From assembly GCA_964371695.1 (NCBI GenBank), contig CAYJOG010000168.1, positions 1 to 6,678 of the forward strand: a stretch of 6,678 nucleotides of DNA, in the 5' to 3' direction. This document shows, one piece after another, positions 1 to 5,545 of this stretch. Every line of letters starts with the position of its first letter. The first letter of the stretch is position 1. The notes below the pieces were generated by a model. The model was not told where the DNA came from, searched no databases, and saw nothing but the letters and a program-made list of their open reading frames with translations. A program made the translations under genes and the position numbers. Source of the stretch: CAYJOG01 sp964371695 [NCBI: uncultured bacterium]. Lineage in GTDB: Bacteria; CAYJOG01.

Positions 1-34
1 GGGGGGCGGGGGAACAGGCTGGGCAGAAAGAATC

Positions 35-53
35 AGACTTTTTTCAAAAGTTC
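35..53. repeat. A/T-rich inverted repeat, small hairpin
   Basis: ACTTTT (37-42) and AAAAGT (46-51) are perfect complements around a TTC loop, extendable outward by a G-T wobble and an A-T pair. It lies in the non-coding stretch downstream of the leftward receiver-GGDEF gene. The stem is weak and no U tract follows on either strand, so I do not call it a terminator. Confidence 0.3.
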
Positions 54-101
54 TCTTTCCCCCTCACCCGCCTCAGATTTCGCTTCGCTCAACCTTCGGC
101 T

Positions 102-124
102 GCCCTCTCCCTCAGGGAGAGGGC
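102..124. repeat. 23-bp perfect palindrome (CCCTCTCCC-type intergenic repeat)
   Basis: GCCCTCTCCCT (102-112) and AGGGAGAGGGC (114-124) are exact reverse complements around a single central C. The palindrome sits 46 bp beyond the stop codon of the leftward receiver-GGDEF gene, in a 169-bp stretch with no gene. Read leftward, a T-rich run (TTTTTTTTCTT) precedes rather than follows the hairpin, so it is not a classical intrinsic terminator, though the hairpin could still stabilise the 3' end of the transcript. The same CCCTCTCCC core recurs at 1691-1699 (reverse orientation) and 6667-6675, both intergenic. The pattern resembles short dispersed intergenic repeats seen in many proteobacterial genomes; that last point is inference. 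Confidence 0.6.
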
Positions 125-169
125 AAGAAAAAAAGCTCTTATTGCGTCCACGTCTACTCCGAAAATGCT

Positions 170-1171
170 CTAAAGCGTCACGATATTGCCCGGCCCCATG
201 TCCTTGGCCTGCAACAGGGCCCGCTGAGACTTGCGCAGCAATTCATCATGGGTGTTCAACCCCGCCGCCCCGGCCAAGCCGATGCAAAAGGTGATGCGCA
301 GTTCGTGTTCCTCCACCTTCAGGCTCTGCTCACGGGTCCTCTCCAACATGCGACCCGCCACCACCTGGGCGTTTTCCACCGGTGTTTCGGGCAGCAACAC
401 CCCCACGCTGTCCAGACCAAACCGCCCGGCCATGTCCACGTCGCGGATAGACGCCTGCACGATTTTGCCCAGCGCCCCAAACACCACGTCCAGCGCCTTG
501 AAGCCGTAACTGTCAGAAATCGTGGCCAGGTGATCCACCTCCACCGCCAGCAGGCACAGGTTGTTTTTATACCGCCGGGCCCGCTTGAACTCCCGCTCAG
601 CCATGGTGAAAAAAGCCTGGCGTGTCAGCAGGCCGGTCATGTCGTCGCGGCTGGTGGCCATTTTCAGGCGTTGTTGCGTCACGGCAATCTGCTGCTCCAG
701 GTGATCCACCCGCGTTTTGGCTTCTTCAAATGCCCCTTGCAGGCGGTGCATCTCGCGGCGGCTGCGGACAAGGTCTCCCAACAGTGTGGTGCGCAGGATC
801 AGTTCTTCTGCAATAAACGGCTTGGACAGAAAATCATCGGCCCCCGCCGCGATGGCCCGCTGCTTGAGTTCCAGCTCGCTGCTGCTGGTGATGAGCAGCA
901 GGCCCAGGGGTTCATCGGGATACATCTGCCGCAGCTTGGCGCACAGTTCCTGGCCGTCGATGCCGGGCATCACGAGGTCGGACAAAATCACGTCCACCAG
1001 CCCCATTTCCTCGATGTATTGCAGGGCGTCCTCACCGCTGGCGACAGTGTTCACCGCCATGCCGTGGCGCGTGAGCATGTCCTTGGTGGTCACCTGACTG
1101 AAACGGCTGTCATCCACCACCAGCACGCGCAGCTTGCCGCCCGTGTTGTCCTTGTTTTGCGTCGCCACCAT
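170..1171 (-). CDS. Response regulator receiver domain fused to a degenerate GGDEF domain; probable c-di-GMP-binding signalling protein
   Basis: The 333-residue protein has an N-terminal CheY-like receiver (about residues 13-132) with the acidic pair D20/D21, phospho-acceptor D65 (LSDLVMPGIDG), T95 and K117 all present, so phosphorylation by a partner histidine kinase is expected. A charged, probably coiled-coil linker (about 135-172) leads to a GGDEF domain (about 173-333) that opens with the usual DDMTGLLTR. The active-site signature is GLDSV (252-256) instead of GGDEF, the metal-binding Asp is E211, and the guanine-contacting Asn is S219. The inhibitory-site motif RDVD (243-246) is intact and five residues before the signature, the normal place. 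I infer it binds c-di-GMP without making it. It is the last gene of a leftward block, 42 bp after the PNPOx-like gene. A TGA lies in frame just upstream of the start, fixing ATG 1171 or the adjacent GTG; no Shine-Dalgarno is visible. Confidence 0.93.
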   Translation of the reverse strand: MVATQNKDNTGGKLRVLVVDDSRFSQVTTKDMLTRHGMAVNTVASGEDALQYIEEMGLVDVILSDLVMPGIDGQELCAKLRQMYPDEPLGLLLITSSSELELKQRAIAAGADDFLSKPFIAEELILRTTLLGDLVRSRREMHRLQGAFEEAKTRVDHLEQQIAVTQQRLKMATSRDDMTGLLTRQAFFTMAEREFKRARRYKNNLCLLAVEVDHLATISDSYGFKALDVVFGALGKIVQASIRDVDMAGRFGLDSVGVLLPETPVENAQVVAGRMLERTREQSLKVEEHELRITFCIGLAGAAGLNTHDELLRKSQRALLQAKDMGPGNIVTL

Positions 1172-1182
1172 GAAGAGGGGTC

Positions 1183-1188
1183 ATATTA
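1183..1188 (-). promoter_or_regulatory. Possible -10 hexamer TAATAT before the receiver-GGDEF gene
   Basis: TAATAT on the minus strand ends 11 nt before the ATG at 1171, in the 42-bp gap after the PNPOx-like gene. It differs from the sigma-70 -10 consensus at two positions. No convincing -35 was found (TTGCGC lies 15 bp upstream). If real, the transcript leader would be only a few nucleotides long, which fits the absence of a Shine-Dalgarno. Confidence 0.3.
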
Positions 1189-1213
1189 GCATGGTGAACA
1201 AAGGCGCAACGCC

Positions 1214-1651
1214 CTACTTCTCAGCCAGCCACGTTTCCGTGTGGCCCACCTTCACGTTCCAGTCGTGCCACAGCGCCTGCTGGGGTGCGAAGTGGCACAC
1301 CAGCACCGCCGGGTGCCCCCACACATTGCCCAGCTTGGGAAACGTTCCCGCCAGGGCCGTCTGGGCCGCCTGGGCTTCTTCCCCCGCCAACACACGGGCC
1401 AGACCCCGCAGTTCCAGCCCCTGAAAAGGGATCTGGAAACCTTCGTCAATCACAAGGCAAAAGGGTTTGTCCCCCGTCACCAGATGGTGTTTTTCGGAGT
1501 CCTTGAACACAAAGAAATAAATGCCGCCGTCTGGCGCGGGCACATAACAGGTGGTGGCGGCATAGGCCCCGGCCTGGGGCAGGTCGCCGGCAATCACCAT
1601 GGATTGATGGGTTTTGATCCAGTCGTGGATGGCGGGGGTGAGGGGATTCAT
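1214..1651 (-). CDS. Pyridoxamine 5'-phosphate oxidase-like FMN-binding split-barrel protein
   Basis: This 145-residue single-domain protein has the shape of the small PNPOx-like flavin-binding family (compare E. coli YhbP-type proteins): an N-terminal helix (PAIHDWIKTHQ), alternating beta strands including GGIYFFVFKDSEKH, the central LELRGLARVLAGEEA segment and a C-terminal WNVKVG strand. Members bind FMN, F420 or heme, and most have no assigned substrate; none can be assigned here. No signal peptide or membrane segment is seen, so it is likely cytoplasmic. The reading frame is open nine codons further upstream (to 1678), but AAGGA lies 9 nt before the ATG at 1651 and the conserved part starts there, so I chose 1651. 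It lies 61 bp after the AMP-binding gene and 42 bp before the receiver-GGDEF gene on the same strand, so co-transcription is likely. Confidence 0.82.
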   Translation of the reverse strand: MNPLTPAIHDWIKTHQSMVIAGDLPQAGAYAATTCYVPAPDGGIYFFVFKDSEKHHLVTGDKPFCLVIDEGFQIPFQGLELRGLARVLAGEEAQAAQTALAGTFPKLGNVWGHPAVLVCHFAPQQALWHDWNVKVGHTETWLAEK

Positions 1652-1660
1652 GGGTGGATT

Positions 1661-1665
1661 TCCTT
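1661..1665 (-). promoter_or_regulatory. Ribosome binding site deciding the PNPOx-like start
   Basis: AAGGA, within AAAAGGAAA on the minus strand, sits 9 nt before the ATG at 1651. It would lie inside the coding sequence if the longer frame from 1678 were used, which is why the shorter start is preferred. Confidence 0.65.
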
Positions 1666-1712
1666 TTGGTGGTTTCACTTACCAGATGAGGGGAGAGGGA
1701 ACGATGGGGGAT

Positions 1713-2294
1713 TTACCCATTCTCGGAGTCCTGACGGCAGGTGGGTTTGCGCGTGAGGGCCACCGGGCCGGTGGGGGCGCTCCAGGCCACCATCACGCCC
1801 AGGCTCTCCACCAGCGGCGTGGGCAGTCCGCTGTCTTCGAGTTCCTCGCGCAGGGCTTCCTCAACCAGGGCGTGGGCCTCGCGGGCGCTCAGGCGGCTGG
1901 CCATTTCGCTGGCCAGGGTGCTGGGCAACACCAGCAGGGTGGGTGTGCCGATGGCCCCCACGTGCCAGTGCACCTCTTTGACCAGCGGGCTGAGTTGCAC
2001 CAGTTGCAGGGCGCGGTGCAGGTCCAGGGCGCTCACGTCTTCCATGGCGGCGGGGGGGGCGTGGCCCAGCACCCGCACATGTCCGTCTTCCTCCACCGCG
2101 CCCAGGTCGTCGGTCAGCGTCATTTCCTTGCCTTCACCCACCGACAAAAAGCCCGCCTCGGTGAGCGTGAGGCGTTTGCCCGGCAGGGGCAGCCCCGCCC
2201 CCGGCTGGCTCGTGCCCGATTCCAGACTCAGAAAGCCCCCCGCCTCGGCCAGGTAATAACCCCCACCAGCGGCAGGCCCAGGGCCTGATACCAC
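1713..2294 (-). CDS. C-terminal part of a frameshifted long-chain acyl-CoA synthetase-like AMP-binding protein
   Basis: This frame carries the downstream half of the AMP-binding protein whose N-terminal part is at 2228-3319. The real homology begins at GGYYLAEAGG, the GYGLTE (A5) motif of ANL adenylating enzymes with Thr replaced by Ala and Glu kept. Next come the LTDDLG...DGHVRVLGH block (counterpart of TGDLG...DGxLxIxGR, with Gly to Asp and Arg to His changes) and a C-terminal swivelling-domain-like stretch (SPLVKEV...TLLVLP). A lysine near the end (TRKPT) might correspond to the catalytic C-terminal Lys, but the match is weak. The nominal GTG start at 2294 has no ribosome binding site and its first ten or so residues look unlike the family, so it is probably not a separate gene. 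A C8 tract (2052-2059, G8 on the + strand) lies within it and keeps the frame. Confidence 0.75.
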   Translation of the reverse strand: MVSGPGPAAGGGYYLAEAGGFLSLESGTSQPGAGLPLPGKRLTLTEAGFLSVGEGKEMTLTDDLGAVEEDGHVRVLGHAPPAAMEDVSALDLHRALQLVQLSPLVKEVHWHVGAIGTPTLLVLPSTLASEMASRLSAREAHALVEEALREELEDSGLPTPLVESLGVMVAWSAPTGPVALTRKPTCRQDSENG

Positions 2295-3319
2295 TGGCGG
2301 CAGAGGGGGTGCAGCCCTTCATCGCTGTACACCATCACCCGCAGGTCATCGCTCAACAGGTCGCGGCAGCGGCGGTAATACACGGCCTCGGCCACGCGGG
2401 CCTTGGCCTGTTGCCAGGGGCTGGCGGCCTCTCCCTGTTGTTTCTGGCGCACCTGCGACAGACCCACGTCCACCGCCCAGCGGGCCAGTGAACGCACCAG
2501 GGGATTGCCCTCCAGGGTTTCCATGGCCTCCTTGTAAAAATCCCGATATATCGCCGCCGGACCATAAACCACGGTGGGGGCCATCTGCCGCACCGCCGAA
2601 GACAGGGACACCCCCGGCGCGGCCAGAATCACCTGCAAATCCTGCACCACGGGAATCAGCACCTTGAACAGCAACGTGGGCAGGTGACACCAGGGCCCCA
2701 GGGCCAGCACACGATCTTCTTCGGTGATGCGCAGGCGGTCGGCCACCATGATGGCCTGCTGCACCGCCTCGTGATGGGTGAGGCTGTGGACCTGGGGGGT
2801 GCGGGTGGCCCCGGCGCTGGTGTAAAGCAGCAGGGCGGTGTCCTCAGAAGGCTCACCAAACGCCGGGGTGCGGCCCAGGGCCTGCAACACCTCACCGGCC
2901 ACCTCTTTGAGTTCAGTCCGGCTCAGCACCCGCTCGTCGTCGCTTTCCACCAAGCCCTCCAGCACCAGGGTGCGGGGCATGAGCCTGCCGGGCATGGCCA
3001 GCACCTTGGCCAGCAACGCGGCGTTTTCCAGCACCAGACACACGGGCTGGAGCGATTTCATGAGGGCGCAGAAGTCTTTCTCATGCACGCCCGGCGGCAA
3101 CACCAGAGGCAGCGCCCCCAGGCGCACCAGGGCGCACCATGTCTCAAACAGGGCCGGACTGCCGCTGCCCACCAGCACCACGTGTTTGCCCGCCGCCGCC
3201 CCCAGGCCAGCGGCCATTTCACGGGCCAGGTCCTCGACACTGTTCAGGCTCATGGGGGCAGACCGCCCCGCTGGTTCGGGGCGCTTGAGCCATCGCAGGA
3301 GGTGATCGAGGAAGGTCAC
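2228..3319 (-). CDS. N-terminal part of a frameshifted long-chain acyl-CoA synthetase-like AMP-binding protein
   Basis: This 363-residue frame is the N-terminal domain of an ANL-superfamily adenylating enzyme, closest in layout to long-chain fatty-acid-CoA ligases, which activate fatty acids via acyl-AMP to acyl-CoA. It contains the P-loop-like YTSAGATRTPQ (166-176), degenerate against YTSGTTGxPKG (first Gly to Ala, Lys to Gln). It also has VVYGPAAIYRDFYKEAM, the counterpart of the 'P.V.EKI' region, and LRVMVYSDEGLHP in place of the SGGAPL motif. Family similarity stops at GLPLVG (347-353); the last ten residues (VITWPRRGAF) are out-of-frame tail. Adding one G at 2260-2264 joins it to the frame at 1713-2294 for about 535 residues, a normal family length. 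The start is GTG with no Shine-Dalgarno; M23 is an alternative. It is divergent from lpd. Activity is doubtful even with the frame repaired, given the altered motifs. Confidence 0.8.
   Translation of the reverse strand: MTFLDHLLRWLKRPEPAGRSAPMSLNSVEDLAREMAAGLGAAAGKHVVLVGSGSPALFETWCALVRLGALPLVLPPGVHEKDFCALMKSLQPVCLVLENAALLAKVLAMPGRLMPRTLVLEGLVESDDERVLSRTELKEVAGEVLQALGRTPAFGEPSEDTALLLYTSAGATRTPQVHSLTHHEAVQQAIMVADRLRITEEDRVLALGPWCHLPTLLFKVLIPVVQDLQVILAAPGVSLSSAVRQMAPTVVYGPAAIYRDFYKEAMETLEGNPLVRSLARWAVDVGLSQVRQKQQGEAASPWQQAKARVAEAVYYRRCRDLLSDDLRVMVYSDEGLHPLCRQWYQALGLPLVGVITWPRRGAF
2260..2264 (-). other. Frameshift site in the AMP-binding gene (G5 run, G6 expected)
   Basis: The coding strand reads CTG GTG GGG GTT ATT ACC here. 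One additional G gives CTG GTG GGG GGT TAT TAC CTG, that is LVGGYYL, matching the family's conserved 'PL.EGYGLTE' region and joining the two frames exactly. The change is a single-base loss in a homopolymer, so sequencing error, a real disabling mutation, slippage or -1 frameshifting are all possible. No canonical X-XXY-YYZ slippery heptamer is present. Confidence 0.8.
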
Positions 3320-3331
3320 GGCGTGGGGCGG

Positions 3332-3361
3332 ATGTTACACTGCCCCGGCCCTTGTGGGCAA
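3332..3361 (-). promoter_or_regulatory. Possible promoter for the leftward AMP-binding block
   Basis: On the minus strand TTGCCC (3361-3356) and TAACAT (3337-3332) are separated by 18 bp, each matching four of six bases of the sigma-70 consensus. The -10 ends 12 nt before the GTG start at 3319, predicting a leader of only about six nucleotides, in keeping with the lack of a Shine-Dalgarno. The -10 overlaps the candidate rightward -10 at 3336-3341. Confidence 0.3.
3336..3341 (+). promoter_or_regulatory. Possible -10 hexamer TACACT for lpd
   Basis: TACACT lies about 40 nt before the lpd ATG, leaving room for a leader of roughly 33 nt holding the AGGAGG site. No -35 resembling TTGACA was found at 16-18 bp, so this is a weak call supported mainly by its position in the divergent gap. 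Confidence 0.25.
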
Positions 3362-3368
3362 AAGCAAC

Positions 3369-3374
3369 AGGAGG
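3369..3374 (+). promoter_or_regulatory. Strong ribosome binding site for lpd
   Basis: AGGAGG is a perfect anti-Shine-Dalgarno complement, 6 nt before the ATG at 3381. It decides that start over the GTG nine codons upstream (3354), whose extra residues do not belong to the family. Confidence 0.85.
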
Positions 3375-3380
3375 TCTTCG

Positions 3381-4787
3381 ATGGCCGAAGAAACTTTCGA
3401 CCTACTCATCATCGGTGCGGGTCCGGGGGGCTATGTGGCGGCCATCCGGGCCGCGCAGTTGGGAATGAACACCGCCGTGGTGGAAAAAGAGAACACGCTG
3501 GGGGGCACCTGCCTGAACGTGGGCTGTATTCCCAGCAAGGCCCTGCTGTACGCCAGCGAAAAATTCGCCGAAGCCAAACACGGCCTGAAAGACCTGGGCG
3601 TGGAAACCGGCGAAGTCAAGCTGAACCTGAGCACCCTGCTGGCCCACAAAGAGAACACGGTGAAGAAACTCACCAGCGGCGTGGAATACCTGTTCAAGAA
3701 AAACAAGGTCACCTGGCTCAAGGGCCTGGGGGCGCTGGCGGGCGAAAGCCGCGTGACCGTGACCGGCGCAGACGGCAAAACCCAGACCGTGCGCGCCAAA
3801 AACATTGTCATCGCCACTGGCTCCAGTCCTTCTTCTCTGCCCGGCGTGGCCCTGGACGGCAAAACCGTGCTCACCAGCACCGAGGCCCTTTCATTCACCG
3901 AAGTGCCCAAAGAACTGGTGGTGATTGGCGCGGGGGTGATTGGCCTGGAAATGGGGTCGGTGTGGTCGCGCCTGGGCAGCAAGGTGACGCTGCTGGAATA
4001 CGCGCCACAGATTCTCAACGGCTTTGACACCGAACTGGCCCAGGCGGCCCAGCGGGTGTTCGCCAAACAGGGCCTGACGTTTGTGCTCAACGCCAAGGTG
4101 TCTGGCGTCACGGTGAAAGGCAAAAAAGCCACCGTCACCTACACCGACAAATCAGGCGCAGAACAGAGCCTGCCAGCGGACAAGGTGTTGGTGGCCACGG
4201 GCCGCCGCCCCCACACCGGGGGGCTTGAGGCCGAAAAAGCCGGTCTGAAGCTGGACACCCAGGGGCGCATTGAAGTGGATGAACACTTCCGCACCAACCA
4301 GCCGGGGGTGTACGCCATCGGCGACGTCATCCGGGGCCCCATGCTGGCCCACAAAGCCGAAGACGAAGGCGTGGCGGTGGCGGAAATCATCCACAAAGGC
4401 CACGGCCACGTGGATTACCACGCCATTCCCGGCATTGTATATACGTGGCCAGAGGTGGCCTGTGTGGGACAGACCGAAGAACAGCTCAAGGCAGCGGGCG
4501 TGGCTTATAACAAAGGCAAGTTCCCCTTCATGGCCAATGGCCGCGCCCTGAGCATGAAAGAGACCGACGGCTTTGTGAAGGTGTTGTCCCACAAGGAAAC
4601 AGACAAGATCCTGGGGGTACACGCCCTTGGCCCGGCGGTGGGCGACCTGATGGCCGAGGCCACACTGGCCATGTCCTTTGACGCCACCGCCGAGGACCTC
4701 TTTCTCACCTGTCACGCCCACCCCACACTGAGCGAAGTACTCAAAGAGGCCGCCATGGCCACCGGTGGCCGGGCGATACACAGTTGA
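3381..4787 (+). CDS. lpd: Dihydrolipoyl dehydrogenase (E3 subunit), EC 1.8.1.4
   Basis: This 468-residue flavoprotein reoxidises dihydrolipoyl groups with NAD+ in the pyruvate and 2-oxoglutarate dehydrogenase complexes and in the glycine cleavage system. The N-terminal FAD dinucleotide fold GAGPGGY (12-18) is followed by the redox-active disulfide in GGTCLNVGCIPSK (C44, C49). The NAD-binding fold has GAGVIGLE (183-190), a second FAD contact region has YAIGDV, and the C-terminal interface domain ends with HAHPTLSE, giving the catalytic pair H447/E452. All key residues are present and the length is typical. The sequence resembles the mitochondrial/alphaproteobacterial type, without an N-terminal lipoyl domain. 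No E1 or E2 gene is adjacent within the window; it starts the rightward block, divergent from the AMP-binding gene, with the J-domain gene 18 bp downstream. Confidence 0.97.
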   Translation: MAEETFDLLIIGAGPGGYVAAIRAAQLGMNTAVVEKENTLGGTCLNVGCIPSKALLYASEKFAEAKHGLKDLGVETGEVKLNLSTLLAHKENTVKKLTSGVEYLFKKNKVTWLKGLGALAGESRVTVTGADGKTQTVRAKNIVIATGSSPSSLPGVALDGKTVLTSTEALSFTEVPKELVVIGAGVIGLEMGSVWSRLGSKVTLLEYAPQILNGFDTELAQAAQRVFAKQGLTFVLNAKVSGVTVKGKKATVTYTDKSGAEQSLPADKVLVATGRRPHTGGLEAEKAGLKLDTQGRIEVDEHFRTNQPGVYAIGDVIRGPMLAHKAEDEGVAVAEIIHKGHGHVDYHAIPGIVYTWPEVACVGQTEEQLKAAGVAYNKGKFPFMANGRALSMKETDGFVKVLSHKETDKILGVHALGPAVGDLMAEATLAMSFDATAEDLFLTCHAHPTLSEVLKEAAMATGGRAIHS

Positions 4788-4790
4788 GGT

Positions 4791-4796
4791 TATACT
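4791..4796 (+). promoter_or_regulatory. Possible -10 hexamer TATACT before the J-domain gene
   Basis: TATACT (one mismatch to TATAAT) lies in the 18-bp gap after lpd, ending 9 nt before the ATG at 4806. No -35 is evident. The only Shine-Dalgarno-like string, GAGG at 4786-4789, overlaps the lpd stop and is 16 nt from the ATG, too far for a good site. A separate near-leaderless transcript, or read-through from lpd with translational coupling, are both possible. Confidence 0.35.
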
Positions 4797-4805
4797 TCCC
4801 GGCTC

Positions 4806-5534
4806 ATGGTTCTGCCCGATTTCTACGCCGCCCTGCAAGTCAGTGAAAAGGTCACCGCCGAAGAGGTGAAAACCGCCTATCGGCACCTGGCCCGTCAATA
4901 TCACCCCGACCACAACCCTGGCCAGGAAGACCGTTTCCGGGCCATACACGAGGCCTATCGCGTGCTCAGCGACCCCCAGAAACGCCGCGACTATGACCTG
5001 AGCCGCCAGATGTACCGCAATGGCGGTCAGGCCATGGAAGATTTTGGCGCGGTGCGGGTGCAGGCCAGCGGCAAGGAACTGGGGCGGCTGGTGCGCGAGG
5101 TGCTGCGCCAGGGCAACATGACCCGCATCAAGCTGCGTTATCAGGGCGAAGAACTGCTGGACCTGCCCCTCGCGAGCGTGGCGGTGCTGGGAGGCGGCGC
5201 GCTGTTGGTGTCGCCGCTTTTGGCTGTGGCGGCGGGGGTGGGCCTCAGCCGCATGTTTCAGGTGGAAGTGAAAAACAAGCTGATGGAAGACTTTGAAGAA
5301 GCCAGCCGCCTGCACGAGGCCATGCGCCTGAAAGAAGCCAAGGCGTTATATCTCAAGGTGCTGGACCGCAGCGATTTCTTTTTGCCCGCCTTTTTGCAGT
5401 TGGGGCAGCTTTATCGCCAGTTGGGCGAGAGCGAAGCGGCCGCCGCCATGTTCAACCGGGTGCTGGAGATCATGCCCATCGGCGAGGTGGCGGAACTGGC
5501 CCGCGAGCAACTGCGGCAGGTGCGCGGGTTTTGA
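4806..5534 (+). CDS. J-domain protein with central DUF4342-like domain and C-terminal TPR; probable DnaK co-chaperone
   Basis: The protein is 242 residues. An N-terminal J domain (about 4-65) carries the HPD tripeptide at 33-35, which stimulates DnaK ATPase, and the usual YRVLSDPQKRRDYD end. It lacks the Gly/Phe, zinc-finger and CTD parts of true DnaJ, so it is a specialised class III J protein. Residues about 79-155 read like DUF4342: a VQASGKELGRLVREVLRQGN helix, a strand pair (TRIKLRYQGEELLDLPL), then a hydrophobic stretch (about 118-150, Gly/Ala/Leu/Val-rich with one Pro) that could associate with or enter the membrane. Residues about 160-225 form TPR-like helices (LKEAKALYLKVL; LPAFLQLGQLYRQLGE; AAAMFNRVLEIMP). 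The DUF4342 call is from memory of the family pattern. It lies between lpd and queA, 18 and 11 bp away; its client is unknown. Confidence 0.85.
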   Translation: MVLPDFYAALQVSEKVTAEEVKTAYRHLARQYHPDHNPGQEDRFRAIHEAYRVLSDPQKRRDYDLSRQMYRNGGQAMEDFGAVRVQASGKELGRLVREVLRQGNMTRIKLRYQGEELLDLPLASVAVLGGGALLVSPLLAVAAGVGLSRMFQVEVKNKLMEDFEEASRLHEAMRLKEAKALYLKVLDRSDFFLPAFLQLGQLYRQLGESEAAAAMFNRVLEIMPIGEVAELAREQLRQVRGF

Positions 5535-5545
5535 CGTGCTGATTC

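Noticed and set aside
102-140. Palindrome plus A-rich run as a rho-independent terminator
   Set aside because: For the leftward gene the T run comes before the hairpin, and for rightward transcription the hairpin is followed by A rather than T.
248-1189. Long + strand open frame (313 codons) antisense to the receiver-GGDEF gene
   Set aside because: It is His/Gln-rich low-information translation typical of antisense shadow frames in GC-rich DNA, and the minus-strand protein has clear domains.
3354-3380. Upstream GTG start extending lpd by nine codons
   Set aside because: The extension would contain the AGGAGG ribosome binding site and its residues do not resemble the family N-terminus.
2684-4027. 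447-codon + strand open frame running from antisense of the AMP-binding gene into lpd in another frame
   Set aside because: It crosses two genes and the divergent promoter gap, has no recognisable domain, and overlaps lpd, whose frame is certain.
4152-5315. 387-codon minus-strand open frame opposite lpd and the J-domain gene
   Set aside because: Shadow of two well-supported genes; the composition is His/Gln/Gly-rich without motifs.
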